The notes beneath the pieces were generated by a model. That model was not told where the DNA came from. It saw nothing but the letters and a program-made list of their open reading frames with translations, and made no database searches. Positions 33,729 through 46,005 of a stretch of 64,000 nt of DNA are shown here, one piece after another. This DNA comes from Aurantimonas manganoxydans SI85-9A1 (GTDB lineage: Bacteria; Pseudomonadota; Alphaproteobacteria; Rhizobiales; Rhizobiaceae), in the NCBI RefSeq assembly GCF_000153465.1, contig NZ_CH672387.1, positions 1,930,046-1,994,045 of the forward strand, written 5' to 3'. A program made the translations under genes and the position numbers. The first letter of the stretch is position 1. Each line of letters starts with the position of its first letter.

Positions 33729-34313
33729 TCAGTTGGTCGCCGGGCCGAACATGTAGGGCTGGTCCGGGAAGAAGTGCAGCTCGTAGGTCTCTGCGATTTC
33801 GCCGTCCGAGGGCAGGAGATCGAAGAACAGCGACAGGCTGTTGGGCTCGGTCTCGCTCGGTTCGTCGGCGCGGTAGCCGACGACGGCGCCCTCGATCTGG
33901 TTGAGTTCCCGGATCTCGGTGCTGGAGCGCAGCGTCAGATTGGTGCCGCTGCCTTCGAGCTGCTGGACGAAGAAATGATAGTCCGTCTCGTCGGCCGGGG
34001 ACTGCACCATGATCGTGCGCCAGACGCCCTGGACGTCGCCGTCCGACCACGGGCCGACGATCTGCACGTCCTCGATCAACGGCGAGAGCGCTTCGGCGGC
34101 GGCCGCCGGATCGCCGGCGCCGGCCGGTGCAGCGGCCGGGCTCGCCGAGGGTGCGGCTTCGCTCGCAGCTGCCGGTGCGGCCGGAGCCGCCTGTTCGGTA
34201 GCCGGGTCTGCGGCGGGAGCGGCGTCGGTTGCCTGCGCCAGAGCCGCGTTCTGGACCATCATGAGGGCCGCCAGGCTGACGCCGGCGAAGGTGCTTACGG
34301 AACGAATGACCAT
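33729..34313 (-). CDS. Secreted Ala/Pro-rich hypothetical protein
   Basis: I do not recognise this family. The 194-residue protein begins with a clear signal peptide (MVIRSVSTFAGVSLAALMMV, cleavage likely after NAALA-Q), then an Ala/Pro/Ser-rich low-complexity linker to about residue 75, then a folded domain of about 120 residues with WSDGDVQGVWRTIMV, DYHFFVQQLEG and YELHFFPDQPYMFGP. That domain looks beta-rich and periplasmic. It has its own upstream region and lies between an esterase-like gene and parE; no functional link is apparent. Confidence 0.82.
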   Translation of the reverse strand: MVIRSVSTFAGVSLAALMMVQNAALAQATDAAPAADPATEQAAPAAPAAASEAAPSASPAAAPAGAGDPAAAAEALSPLIEDVQIVGPWSDGDVQGVWRTIMVQSPADETDYHFFVQQLEGSGTNLTLRSSTEIRELNQIEGAVVGYRADEPSETEPNSLSLFFDLLPSDGEIAETYELHFFPDQPYMFGPATN

Positions 34314-34363
34314 CTTCGGACTCCCTGTGCCGGATCTGGTCGCTCTCTTACGGGGCGTGCCCG

Positions 34364-36388
34364 TCAGATGTCCAGATCCTCGACGAAGGCGGCGCGGTCC
34401 TGCAGGAATCGGAAGCGCGCCTCGGGCTTGTTGCCCATCAGCGCACTGACCGCACCGGAGGTGCCGGCTTCGGGCGTTTCATCCATGTGGACGCGCAGCA
34501 GCGTGCGCTTGCGCGGGTCCATGGTGGTTTCCTTGAGCTGCGCAGGCAGCATCTCGCCGAGCCCCTTGAAGCGCGAAATCTCCACCTTGCCGCGGCCCTT
34601 GAAGTCACGGGCGATCAGGCGTTCACGGTCGGCGTCGTCGCGGGCATAGGCGGTCTTGCCGCCCTGGGTCAGCTTGTAGAGCGGCGGCACGGCGAGGAAG
34701 AGATGACCGCCGCGGATCAGCTCCGGCATCTCCTGGTAGAAGAAGGTGATCAGCAGCGAGGCGATATGGGCGCCGTCGACGTCGGCGTCGGTCATGATGA
34801 TCACGCGCTCGTAGCGCAGATCCTCTTCGCGGTATTTCGACCGCGTGCCGCAGCCCAAAGCCTGGATCAGGTCGGCGAGCTGCTGGTTGGCGCCGAACTT
34901 CTCGCGTCCGGCCGAGGCGACGTTGAGAATTTTGCCGCGCAGCGGCAGGATCGCCTGCACCTTGCGGTCACGCGCCTGCTTGGCCGATCCGCCGGCGGAA
35001 TCGCCCTCGACGATGAAGATCTCGGCATTGACCGAACCGCTCTGCGAGCAATCGGCCAGCTTGCCGGGCAGGCGCAGCTTGCGCGTTGCGCTCTTGCGGC
35101 TGACTTCCTTTTCCTGGCGGCGGCGCAGCCGCTCGTCGGCGCGCTCGACCACCCAGTCGATCAACCGCGCGGCGTCCTGCGGCGAAGAGGCGAGCCAGAT
35201 GTCGAAGGAATCGCGCATCGACTGCTCGACGATGCGCTGCGCCTCGGCCGTGGCCAGCCGGTCCTTGGTCTGCCCGACGAATTCCGGCTCGCGGATGAAC
35301 ACCGACAGCATTGCCGACGCCGTTAGCATGATGTCGTCGCCGGTGATCACGGCAGCACGCTTGTTGCCGGACACCTCGGCAAAGGCCTTGAGACCGCGCA
35401 GCAGCACCGAGCGCAGGCCAGCCTCGTGGGTGCCACCCTCCGGCGTCGGGATGGTGTTGCAATAGGAGCGGACGAAGCCGTCGTCGGCGGTCCAGCTCAC
35501 CGCCCATTCGACCGCGCCGTGACCGGAGACCTTCTCGGTGCGACCGGCGAAGATCTGCGAGGTGACGCGACCCTGCTTGTCGAGCGTGCCGTCGAGATAG
35601 TCCTTCAGGCCGCCGGGGAAATGGAAGGTGTCGCGAGACGGCACGCTGCCGTCGGCGGGCAGCAGCGAGGGGTCGCAGGCCCAGCGAATCTCGACGCCGC
35701 CGAAGAGATAGGCCTTCGACCGCGCCATCGCGAGCAGCCGTTCGGGGCGGAAGCGGGCGCCGGCGCCGAAGATCTCCGGATCGGGCCGGAACCGGATCCG
35801 CGTGCCGCGACGGTTCTGGATGTCGCCGATCTCTTCCAGCCCGGTCTGGGCATGGCCGCGCGAATAGGTCTGGCGATAGAGCCTGCGGTTGCGGGCAACC
35901 TCGACCTCGAGCGTCTCGGACAGGGCGTTGACGACGGACACGCCGACGCCGTGCAGGCCGCCGGAGGTTTCGTAGACCTTGGAATCGAACTTACCCCCGG
36001 CATGCAGCGTCGTCATGATGACTTCGAGCGCCGACTTGTCGCGGTATTTGGGATGCGGATCGATGGGGATGCCGCGCCCGTTGTCGGCCACCGACAGGGT
36101 GCCGTCGGCTTCCAGCGCAACCTCGATGAAATTGGCGTGCCCCGCGGTCGCCTCGTCCATCGAATTGTCGATGACCTCGGCGAACAGGTGATGCAGCGCC
36201 TTCTCGTCGGTGCCACCGATATACATGCCGGGACGACGACGGACGGGCTCGAGCCCTTCGAGGACTTCGATGTCCGCCGCCGTGTATTCCGACGGTTCCT
36301 GCAGATTGGCGGCCGCACGCGGCTTCGCGCTGGGCTTCGGCGCTCGCGGCTGGCGTGCGGCGTTGCCGGAAAACAGATCGTCGCTCAT
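34364..36388 (-). CDS. parE: DNA topoisomerase IV subunit B
   Basis: ParE is the ATPase half of the decatenating topoisomerase. The 674-residue length and absence of the GyrB-specific C-terminal insert point to ParE rather than GyrB. Visible are the GHKL ATPase motifs EVIDNSMDEA, DNGRGIPID and GGLHGVGVSVVNALS, and the TOPRIM motifs IVEGDSAGGSAK and DADVDGAHI with metal-binding Glu/Asp. ATG 36388 (MSDDLFSGN) has GGGAG upstream. gyrA, a paralog of its partner ParC, is at 46 kb. Confidence 0.95.
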   Translation of the reverse strand: MSDDLFSGNAARQPRAPKPSAKPRAAANLQEPSEYTAADIEVLEGLEPVRRRPGMYIGGTDEKALHHLFAEVIDNSMDEATAGHANFIEVALEADGTLSVADNGRGIPIDPHPKYRDKSALEVIMTTLHAGGKFDSKVYETSGGLHGVGVSVVNALSETLEVEVARNRRLYRQTYSRGHAQTGLEEIGDIQNRRGTRIRFRPDPEIFGAGARFRPERLLAMARSKAYLFGGVEIRWACDPSLLPADGSVPSRDTFHFPGGLKDYLDGTLDKQGRVTSQIFAGRTEKVSGHGAVEWAVSWTADDGFVRSYCNTIPTPEGGTHEAGLRSVLLRGLKAFAEVSGNKRAAVITGDDIMLTASAMLSVFIREPEFVGQTKDRLATAEAQRIVEQSMRDSFDIWLASSPQDAARLIDWVVERADERLRRRQEKEVSRKSATRKLRLPGKLADCSQSGSVNAEIFIVEGDSAGGSAKQARDRKVQAILPLRGKILNVASAGREKFGANQQLADLIQALGCGTRSKYREEDLRYERVIIMTDADVDGAHIASLLITFFYQEMPELIRGGHLFLAVPPLYKLTQGGKTAYARDDADRERLIARDFKGRGKVEISRFKGLGEMLPAQLKETTMDPRKRTLLRVHMDETPEAGTSGAVSALMGNKPEARFRFLQDRAAFVEDLDI

Positions 36389-36653
36389 CGCGCGGCGAAC
36401 TCCCTGGCGGATCGCCACATGACGCGCGTCGTTGGGGTCGAGCGCTCGTAAACCATGCCGAGATGCCTATACTTTCACGAAATGTTCTTCAAGCGCCCGG
36501 CGCCGTGCGGTGCGGGGAAAGCGCCGATCGCAGGATTTATCCACGGTTTCCGCCCATGCGGGCGTTTGTGGCTGATCCCGTGCGCGGCAACAAGCCGTGC
36601 GTGACGCGCCAGGCGAAAGCGCGCCGCGATTGGCGATCTGTGTCGTGGCAAGG
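36389..36653. other. Intergenic region between glnA terminator and parE
   Basis: These 265 bases contain no convincing gene. They must hold the parE promoter on the reverse strand, but I see no strong -35/-10 pair. One imperfect DnaA-box-like word (TTATCCACG, 36537-36545) is present alone. Confidence 0.4.
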
Positions 36654-36679
36654 AAAAAGGGGGCGCCATAGGCACCCCC
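36654..36679 (-). terminator. Intrinsic terminator after glnA
   Basis: On the reverse strand GGGGGTGCC (36679-36671) pairs with GGCGCCCCC (36667-36659), one G-T pair, three-base loop, followed by TTTTT (36658-36654). It ends glnB-glnA transcription. Confidence 0.82.
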
Positions 36680-36737
36680 TTCCGTTCGGTCCGTGTAGAC
36701 CCGATGGTCGCCGCCGGCAGCCGGCGACCGGCTCGGA

Positions 36738-38147
36738 TCAGACCGAGTAGTACATGTCGAACTCGACCGGATGCGGGGTCATCTCGAAACGCAGGACCTC
36801 GGCCATCTTCAGGTCGATGAAGGCGTCGATCTGGTCGTCGTCGAAGACGCCGCCCGCCTTGAGGAAGTCGCGGTCGGTATCCAGCGCTTCCATCGCCTCG
36901 CGCAGCGAGCGGCAGACCGTCGGGATTTCCTTCAGCTCTTCCGGCGGCAGGTCGTAAAGATCCTTGTCCATCGCCGAGCCCGGATGGATCTTGTTCTTGA
37001 TGCCGTCGAGGCCGGCCATCAGCATCGCCGCGAAGGCGAGATACGGATTGGCGGTCGGATCGGGGAAGCGGACCTCGACGCGCTTGGCCTTCGGCGACTG
37101 GCCGAACGGGATGCGGCAGGACGCCGAGCGGTTGCGTGCCGAATAGGCCAGCAGCACCGGAGCCTCGTAGCCCGGGACCAGACGCTTGAACGAGTTGGTC
37201 GACGGGTTGGTGAAGGCGTTCAGGGCCTTGGCATGCTTGATGATGCCGCCGATGTAGAACAGCGCGCTCTCCGACAGACCGGCATATTCGTCGCCCGCGA
37301 AGGTCGGCTTGCCGTTCTTCCAGATCGACTGGTGCACGTGCATGCCCGAGCCGTTGTCGCCGAAGACCGGCTTCGGCATGAAGGTCGCCGTCTTGCCGTA
37401 GGCGTTCGCGACCTGGTGGATGACGTATTTGTAGATCTGCATCTTGTCGGCGTTGCGGGTCAGCGTGTCGAACTTGATGCCAAGCTCGTGCTGGGCCGCG
37501 GCGACCTCGTGGTGGTGCTTCTCGACCGCGACGCCCATCTCGGCCATGACGGTGAGCATTTCCGAGCGCATGTCTTGGCAGGAATCGATCGGGGGCAGCG
37601 GGAAGTAGCCGCCCTTGATGCGCGGACGGTGGCCGAGATTGCCGGTCTCGTACTCGGCGTCGTCATTCGACGGCAGCTCGGTGGAGTCGAGCTTGAAGCC
37701 GGTGTTGTACGGGTCGGCCTTGTAGCGGACGTCATCGAAGATGAAGAACTCGGCTTCCGGGCCGAAGAACGCCGTGTCGCCGGTGCCCGACTGGGTCAGA
37801 TAGGCCTCGGCCTTCTTGGCGGTCGAGCGCGGGTCGCGGTTGTAGGCCTCGCCGGAGACCGGGTCGAGGATGTCGCAGACGATCGCCATGGTCGACTGGG
37901 CGAAGAACGGGTCCATGTAGGCCGTCTCGGGATCCGGCATGAGGACCATGTCGGACTCGTTGATCGCCTTCCAGCCGGCGATCGACGAACCGTCGAACAT
38001 CGTGCCCTCGGAGAACAGGTCCTCGTCGACCAGGGTGACGTCCATGGTCACGTGCTGGGACTTGCCCTTGGGGTCGGTGAAGCGCAGGTCGACGAATTTC
38101 ACGTCGTTGTCCTTGACCTGCTTCAGGATGTCGTTGGCGCTCGTCAT
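36738..38147 (-). CDS. glnA: Glutamine synthetase, type I
   Basis: It makes glutamine from glutamate, ammonium and ATP as a dodecamer. The 469-residue length is exact for the adenylylated GSI-beta class. It shows [45 protein letters not shown] and the adenylylation Tyr398 in LYDLPPEEL. Start is ATG 38147 ([14 protein letters not shown]), with glnB 52 bases upstream. Transcription should come from the sigma-54 promoter ahead of glnB, and activity be set by GlnB through adenylylation. Confidence 0.98.
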   Translation of the reverse strand: MTSANDILKQVKDNDVKFVDLRFTDPKGKSQHVTMDVTLVDEDLFSEGTMFDGSSIAGWKAINESDMVLMPDPETAYMDPFFAQSTMAIVCDILDPVSGEAYNRDPRSTAKKAEAYLTQSGTGDTAFFGPEAEFFIFDDVRYKADPYNTGFKLDSTELPSNDDAEYETGNLGHRPRIKGGYFPLPPIDSCQDMRSEMLTVMAEMGVAVEKHHHEVAAAQHELGIKFDTLTRNADKMQIYKYVIHQVANAYGKTATFMPKPVFGDNGSGMHVHQSIWKNGKPTFAGDEYAGLSESALFYIGGIIKHAKALNAFTNPSTNSFKRLVPGYEAPVLLAYSARNRSASCRIPFGQSPKAKRVEVRFPDPTANPYLAFAAMLMAGLDGIKNKIHPGSAMDKDLYDLPPEELKEIPTVCRSLREAMEALDTDRDFLKAGGVFDDDQIDAFIDLKMAEVLRFEMTPHPVEFDMYYSV

Positions 38148-38199
38148 GGCGGTCCTTCCTATTATCGAACTCTGAGACTGTGTGTGGGAAGCTGCTGGA

Positions 38200-38565
<366 letters not shown>

Positions 38566-38597
38566 TCACGGGCCGCCGGCCCGTCGAACCCGCTGTA

Positions 38598-38612
38598 GCA
38601 GGTCGCGTGCCA
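38598..38612 (-). promoter_or_regulatory. Sigma-54 promoter of glnBA
   Basis: On the reverse strand TGGCACG-CGAC-CTGC (38612 to 38598) matches the -24/-12 consensus TGGCACG-N4-TTGC at all but one base, with the correct GG-to-GC spacing. Transcription would start near 38586, about 48 bases before the glnB ATG. NtrC, the natural activator, is encoded at 22.7 kb. No good NtrC palindrome could be fixed by eye upstream. Confidence 0.75.
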
Positions 38613-38829
38613 AAGACGACCTCCTACGGTGAACGCTTCGAAATAGTCCACCGGAACGATCGGGAAAGCGGAAATTTCGGTTACCGGCGCCTTCATGTCC
38701 TATGATCCACGGCGGATGGCCACAGGAGCGCCCATTGCTCCGTGCTCGGAATGGCTACACGAGGGCACCCGCCATGTCACCCAGACTGCACATCCGGTGA
38801 TCAGAATGTCCATTTATTAGGCACACTCC

Positions 38830-40359
38830 ATGACGAAAATTGCTGCACATGATCTGGCGCTGCTCGACCCGGTGCAGATGGCCGAAGCCGACCGCCTGAC
38901 GATTGCCGGCGGGATGGCAGGGATCGCACTGATGGAGCGGGCGGCGACCGCGGTGGCGGGGACAATCCGCCGATCCTTCCCGAAGGCGCGGCGCATCGCG
39001 GTGCTGGCCGGCCCCGGCAACAATGGCGGCGATGCCTGGGCCGCCGCGCGGCTCTTGAGCGAGGCCGGCTGCGAGCCGACGGTCTACAGCTTCGTTGCGC
39101 CAGATATGCTGCGCGGCGATGCGGCTTTGGCGGCCGCCGGATATGGCGGCCCGTGGCAGGCGCTCGAGGCATTCGTGCCGGAAGCCGGTTTCGACCTCGT
39201 CGTCGACGGCCTGTTCGGCGCCGGGCTGGCGCGTCCCGTGGAGGGGGAAGCGGCGCGGGCCATCGCGGCAGTGAAGGGCGCGAAGACACCGGTCGTCGCC
39301 ATCGATCTGCCGTCCGGCATTTCCGGTGCGAGCGGCGAGCCGCTGGGCACGGTGCTCCGGGCGGATCTCACGGTGACGTTCTTCCGGCGAAAGCCGGGCC
39401 ATCTGCTGGAGCCGGGCCGAAGCGCCTGTGGCCGCGTAATCGTTGCCGACATCGGCATTTCCGACAGCGTCCTCGAGGCGATCTCGCCGCAGGTCTTCGC
39501 CAACGCGCCGGGCCTGTTCCGCAACCCGGCGACATCGCCGCGCGACGCGGGTCACAAATACGATCGCGGCCATGCCGTGGTGTTTTCCGGCGGCATGGCG
39601 CGGACTGGCGCGGCACGGCTGGCCGCCATGGCGGCGCTGCGCGGCGGGGCAGGGCTCGTCACCGTCTATGCGCCGGGCTCGGCGCTGATGGCCCATGCCG
39701 CGCATTTGACCGCGATCATGCTGGAGCGCTGCAACGACGCCGCGGATTTCGACGCACTCTTATGCGATGCGCGCACCAACGCCTTCGTGCTCGGACCCGG
39801 CTTCGGAATCGGCGAGGACGCACGCCGCTACGCCAGTGCGGTTCTCGCGGCGGGGCGGCGGCTGGTGCTCGATGCCGACGGGATCACGTCGTTCCAGGAC
39901 GAACCGGAAACGCTGTTCGCTGCAGCAAAGGCGGCGACGAGCGACGACGGGGCGCCGCTGGTGCTGACGCCCCATGCCGGCGAGTTCAAGCGGCTGTTTC
40001 CCGACCTTGCGGGCGACGCGACACTGTCGAAGCTGGAGCGGACGCGGAGTGCGGCCCGGCGCGCCGGCGCCGTAGTCGTCCTGAAGGGGCGCGATACGGT
40101 GATCGCCGCACCGGACGGGCGCGCCGCGATCAATTCCAACGGGACGCCATGGCTGGCGACCGCCGGCAGCGGCGATGTTCTGTCGGGGATCGTCGCCGCG
40201 CAGCTGGCTCAGGGCGCGCCGAGCTTCGAGGCTGCCTGCGCCGGTGTCTGGATGCATGGCCGTGCCGCCGAACATTTCGGGTCCGGCCTGATCGCCGAGG
40301 ATTTGGCGCCGATGCTGCCGCAGGTCCATACCGAACTGGCGGCGCTGCCGTCATCCTGA
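38830..40359 (+). CDS. nnr: Bifunctional NAD(P)HX epimerase / ADP-dependent dehydratase
   Basis: It repairs hydrated NAD(P)H. The 509-residue protein fuses an N-terminal YjeF_N epimerase (about residues 1-215; PGNNGGDAWAAARLL, DGLFGAGLARP, DLPSGISG) to a C-terminal YjeF_C dehydratase (about 230-505; VLGPGFGIGE, LDADGI, LTPHAGEFKRLF, and NGTPWLATAGSGDVLSGIVAA for the nucleotide site). It diverges from glnB, with 285 bases between the two starts. In other Rhizobiales a YjeF gene also neighbours glnB, from memory. The ribosome site is weak. Confidence 0.95.
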   Translation: MTKIAAHDLALLDPVQMAEADRLTIAGGMAGIALMERAATAVAGTIRRSFPKARRIAVLAGPGNNGGDAWAAARLLSEAGCEPTVYSFVAPDMLRGDAALAAAGYGGPWQALEAFVPEAGFDLVVDGLFGAGLARPVEGEAARAIAAVKGAKTPVVAIDLPSGISGASGEPLGTVLRADLTVTFFRRKPGHLLEPGRSACGRVIVADIGISDSVLEAISPQVFANAPGLFRNPATSPRDAGHKYDRGHAVVFSGGMARTGAARLAAMAALRGGAGLVTVYAPGSALMAHAAHLTAIMLERCNDAADFDALLCDARTNAFVLGPGFGIGEDARRYASAVLAAGRRLVLDADGITSFQDEPETLFAAAKAATSDDGAPLVLTPHAGEFKRLFPDLAGDATLSKLERTRSAARRAGAVVVLKGRDTVIAAPDGRAAINSNGTPWLATAGSGDVLSGIVAAQLAQGAPSFEAACAGVWMHGRAAEHFGSGLIAEDLAPMLPQVHTELAALPSS

Positions 40360-40413
40360 ACGACCGGAGCGCGAGGCGCTCATGTCAACGAAAGTGGCGC
40401 AGGTCGCGATGGC

Positions 40414-41220
40414 TCAGTCGTCCAGGCGCTCCTGCAGCGCCATCGCAGCCTGCGGCGCACGGACTTTTCCCTCACGGATGAAATAGACGAAGACATCGCG
40501 CGGCGTCTCCGCCGCGTCCGTCTCAGGATCGTGCCGCGGCAGGTCGGCGGGCCGGCCGCCCGACGCCCATTGCCTGGCGCGCTCCGCCCAGGCGTCGAGC
40601 GCGTCGGCTGGATAGCCCGTTGTGATCCCGGCGTCGCCCTTCTGCAGCCGGGCATAGACGAAGTCGGCGGTGACGTCGGCGATCTCGGGGTAGTCAGCGC
40701 TCTCGGCATAGACGATGGCGACGCCGGCCTCGCGGCACATCTGCACGGCCTGCGGGCAGGCGAAGCTCTCGTGACGCAGTTCCACGACATTGCGCAGGGC
40801 AACGCCGCCGGCGCTGGCCGGCAGCAGCTTCAGGAAGGCGCCGAAATCGTCAGGGTCGAACTGCTTGGTGGCGGCCAGCTGCCACAGCAGCGGTCCCAGC
40901 TTGTCGCCGAGTTCGGCAATGCCGGAATCCACGAAGCGCTGGAGGGATTCGCCGCCTTCGGCGAGGACCTTGCGGTTCACCGCATAGCGCGGCGCCTTCA
41001 GCGAGAAGACGAAGCCCTCGGGTGCCTCGCTCGCCCATTTGGCGAAGGTCTCCGGCTTCTGGCTACGGTAGAAGGTGCCATTGACCTCGATCGTCCGCAA
41101 CTTCGATGCGGCATATTCTAGCTGGCGCTTCTTCGGCAGGTCGTCCGGGTAGAAGCTTCCTTCCCAGGGCTCGAAGGTCCAGCCGCCGATGCCCGTGCGG
41201 ATCATGCCGCGTCCTGCCAT
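40414..41220 (-). CDS. DUF72 (YecE-like) domain protein
   Basis: The 268-residue protein matches the DUF72 TIM-barrel family: the opening IRTGIGGWTFEPWEGSFYP, EVNGTFYRSQKPETFAKWA, GFVFSLKAPRYAV, LWQLAATKQFD and VVELRHESF, ending with a VFVYF.REGKVRAPQ segment. The family's function is unknown; a metal or nucleic-acid role has been suggested. GAGGGAATC precedes ATG 41220. It lies 25 bases downstream of uvrA on the same strand and may be transcribed with it, which would put it under SOS control. Confidence 0.9.
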   Translation of the reverse strand: MAGRGMIRTGIGGWTFEPWEGSFYPDDLPKKRQLEYAASKLRTIEVNGTFYRSQKPETFAKWASEAPEGFVFSLKAPRYAVNRKVLAEGGESLQRFVDSGIAELGDKLGPLLWQLAATKQFDPDDFGAFLKLLPASAGGVALRNVVELRHESFACPQAVQMCREAGVAIVYAESADYPEIADVTADFVYARLQKGDAGITTGYPADALDAWAERARQWASGGRPADLPRHDPETDAAETPRDVFVYFIREGKVRAPQAAMALQERLDD

Positions 41221-41245
41221 GTCGATTCCCTCTTCGCCGCAATCG

Positions 41246-44128
<2,883 letters not shown>

Positions 44129-44236
44129 GACGCGAAATGCAGTCCTTGCGGGTGGGAAACGGACCCTACTTAGGTGCCGGACCCGACTCTTCCAAGGCGG
44201 GGTCCGAACCGTTCTGCTTGACTCCGGCCAGATGAT

Positions 44237-44251
44237 GTTCTTTTTTTGTTC
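44237..44251. promoter_or_regulatory. LexA (SOS) box between uvrA and ssb
   Basis: GTTC-TTTTTTT-GTTC is a perfect match to the alphaproteobacterial direct-repeat LexA site GTTC-N7-GTTC. It lies in the spacer of a reverse-strand promoter candidate for uvrA (TTGACG at 44258-44253, ATCATC at 44236-44231) and also downstream of a forward TTGACT at 44218 that could serve ssb. Repression of both genes is a fair inference. Confidence 0.82.
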
Positions 44252-44398
44252 CCGTCAAGGCCGAGCTGGGCATAGGCTGCGCCCCGGGATCCCGGTTCAG
44301 CGGCGGCGGACAAGCCAGTGGACGACGGGGCCGGGCTGCTTTCGTCCGGCCGCGCGGTCGGATAGGGTCGCGCCGATTTTCAGATTTGGAGTTTCGTC

Positions 44399-44920
44399 AT
44401 GGCAGGCAGTGTCAACAAGGTCATTCTGGTGGGCAATCTCGGGGCCGACCCCGAGATCCGCCGCCTGAATTCCGGCGACGCCGTCGTCAATCTGCGGATC
44501 GCGACCTCGGAATCCTGGCGTGACCGCCAGTCGGGCGAGCGTCGCGAACGCACCGAATGGCACAACGTCGTGATCTTCAACGAGAACCTGGTGAAGGTCG
44601 CCGAGCAGTTCCTGAGGAAGGGCTCGAAGATCTATATCGAGGGCGCGCTGCAGACCCGCAGCTGGGAAGACCAGTCGGGCCAGAAGCGCTACACCACCGA
44701 GGTCGTGCTGCAGAAATTCCGCGGCGAGCTGCAGATGCTCGATGGCCGGAACGAAGGCGGCGGTGGTGGCGGTGCCGGCGGCGGTGGCGGTTATGACCGC
44801 GGCGGTGGCGGTGGCGGCCGTGTCGAACAGAGCGGCGGCGCCTCCGGCGGTGGTGACCGTGGCTATGGCGGCGGCGGTGGCGGCTCGTCCCGCGATCTCG
44901 ACGACGAAATCCCGTTCTGA
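44399..44920 (+). CDS. ssb: Single-stranded DNA-binding protein
   Basis: The OB-fold occupies residues 1-115 ([38 protein letters not shown]). A glycine-rich linker follows, and the protein ends DLDDEIPF, the conserved acidic tip that recruits repair and replication partners. The length of 173 residues is normal. The gene diverges from uvrA over a LexA box and is followed by a strong terminator. Confidence 0.98.
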   Translation: MAGSVNKVILVGNLGADPEIRRLNSGDAVVNLRIATSESWRDRQSGERRERTEWHNVVIFNENLVKVAEQFLRKGSKIYIEGALQTRSWEDQSGQKRYTTEVVLQKFRGELQMLDGRNEGGGGGGAGGGGGYDRGGGGGGRVEQSGGASGGGDRGYGGGGGGSSRDLDDEIPF

Positions 44921-44945
44921 TCGCCAAGTCGATCGCAGAATGTGG

Positions 44946-44976
44946 GGGCATCCGGCGAAAGCCGGGTGCCCTTTTT
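44946..44976 (+). terminator. Intrinsic terminator after ssb
   Basis: GGGCATCCGGC (44946-44956) pairs with GCCGGGTGCCC (44961-44971), one G-T pair, GAAA loop, followed by TTTTT. Confidence 0.85.
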
Positions 44977-45076
44977 CGTTGTCAGGCTGGGCGGACCGGA
45001 TGACGACGCTTTGCGATGCGCGTTGTGCGGCGGGATATCGCGGGGTCCATCGCGCCCTGCCGGCGGCGCGTCGCGA

Positions 45077-45727
45077 TCAGCTCAGGGCCGTCGCGCCTTG
45101 CTGGCTGGTGCGGATGAGTTCGGCAGCGCCGTCGGCGACGAACTGAACGGCGAGGGCGGCCAGGAGCACGCCGAGCAGCCGTGAGATCACCGCGCGCCCT
45201 GTGACGCCGAGAAACCGGTCGACCCGGTGGGCGAGGGCGAGGAAGCCGAAGCTCACGGTGAGCGCCATGAAGATCACCCCGACGAGCGCAGCCTGGCCGC
45301 CGAGGCTGGGCAGCGAGCCCGACAGCAGGATCACCGCCGAGATGGCACCCGGACCGGCGATCAGCGGGATCGCCATCGGGAAGGCGGCGACATCGGCGGC
45401 CTCCGGATCATCCACGGCCTTGTTCGCGCTGCGCTGCTTGCGCTCATTGCGTTTCTCGAAGACCAGCTCGAAAGCGATCCAGAACAGGAACAGGCCGCCC
45501 GCCACCCGGAAGGCGCCGAGCGTGATGCCGAGCGTGCGCAGGATACCGAGGCCAAAGAGGGCGAAGACCGCCAGGATCGCGAAGGCGATCAGGCAGGCGC
45601 GCAGCGCAGTCCGCTGGCGCTCCTTCTCGTTCATCTCCGGCGTGAGGGCGAGGAACAGCGGCACCAGCCCGAGCGGATCGATGATGACGAAAAGGGTGAC
45701 GAACCCCGACAGGAGAAGATCGAACAT
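45077..45727 (-). CDS. MarC family integral membrane protein
   Basis: The 216-residue protein has the six-span MarC layout. It opens LLLSGFVTLFVIIDPLGLVPLFLALTP (seen in part as VIIDPLGLVPLFLAL), carries FRVAGGLFLFWIAFELVFEKR, a cytosolic loop near residues 95-115, and the conserved PLIAGPGAISAVILL. The family's transport substrate is unknown and the old link to multiple antibiotic resistance has been withdrawn. It is convergent with ssb and divergent from gyrA. Confidence 0.92.
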   Translation of the reverse strand: MFDLLLSGFVTLFVIIDPLGLVPLFLALTPEMNEKERQRTALRACLIAFAILAVFALFGLGILRTLGITLGAFRVAGGLFLFWIAFELVFEKRNERKQRSANKAVDDPEAADVAAFPMAIPLIAGPGAISAVILLSGSLPSLGGQAALVGVIFMALTVSFGFLALAHRVDRFLGVTGRAVISRLLGVLLAALAVQFVADGAAELIRTSQQGATALS

Positions 45728-45941
45728 GGGTTCCGCGATCCCGTGAAGCCTTCGCCATCGGTAACAGCTGGCGCCAGCCGGTCAAAGGCCATCGGCCGGA
45801 AAACCGGCGAATCGGCTGATTCCTGCCGCGAAGCCGGGTTTTCGGCGGCTGCACGCCGGACGCGCTTCGCGGTTTCTTTTGGATAGCGCGTAAGCGGCTG
45901 GCAACATTGGCCTTTCGAGGCCGCGCAAATGGGCGCTGCAA

Positions 45942-45970
45942 TTGCTCCGGCGGGCCGTTCGGGCTATAGG
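45942..45970 (+). promoter_or_regulatory. Sigma-70 type promoter for gyrA
   Basis: TTGCTC at 45942-45947 and TATAGG at 45965-45970 are 17 bases apart. Transcription would start near 45977, some 29 bases before the gyrA start. The remaining marC-gyrA gap (278 bases in all) holds nothing else I can identify. Confidence 0.45.
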
Positions 45971-46005
45971 CAGAACACGAATTTTGAGTCAATCGGGACA
46001 CAGTC

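Noticed and set aside
36537-36545. TTATCCACG as a DnaA box and possible origin
   Set aside because: It is a single imperfect copy with no AT-rich element or cluster nearby; parE and gyrA alone do not mark an origin.
38787-38800. TGCACATCCGGTGA as an NtrC site for glnB
   Set aside because: The two half-sites are 5 bases apart where NtrC needs about 7, and the distal half is poor.
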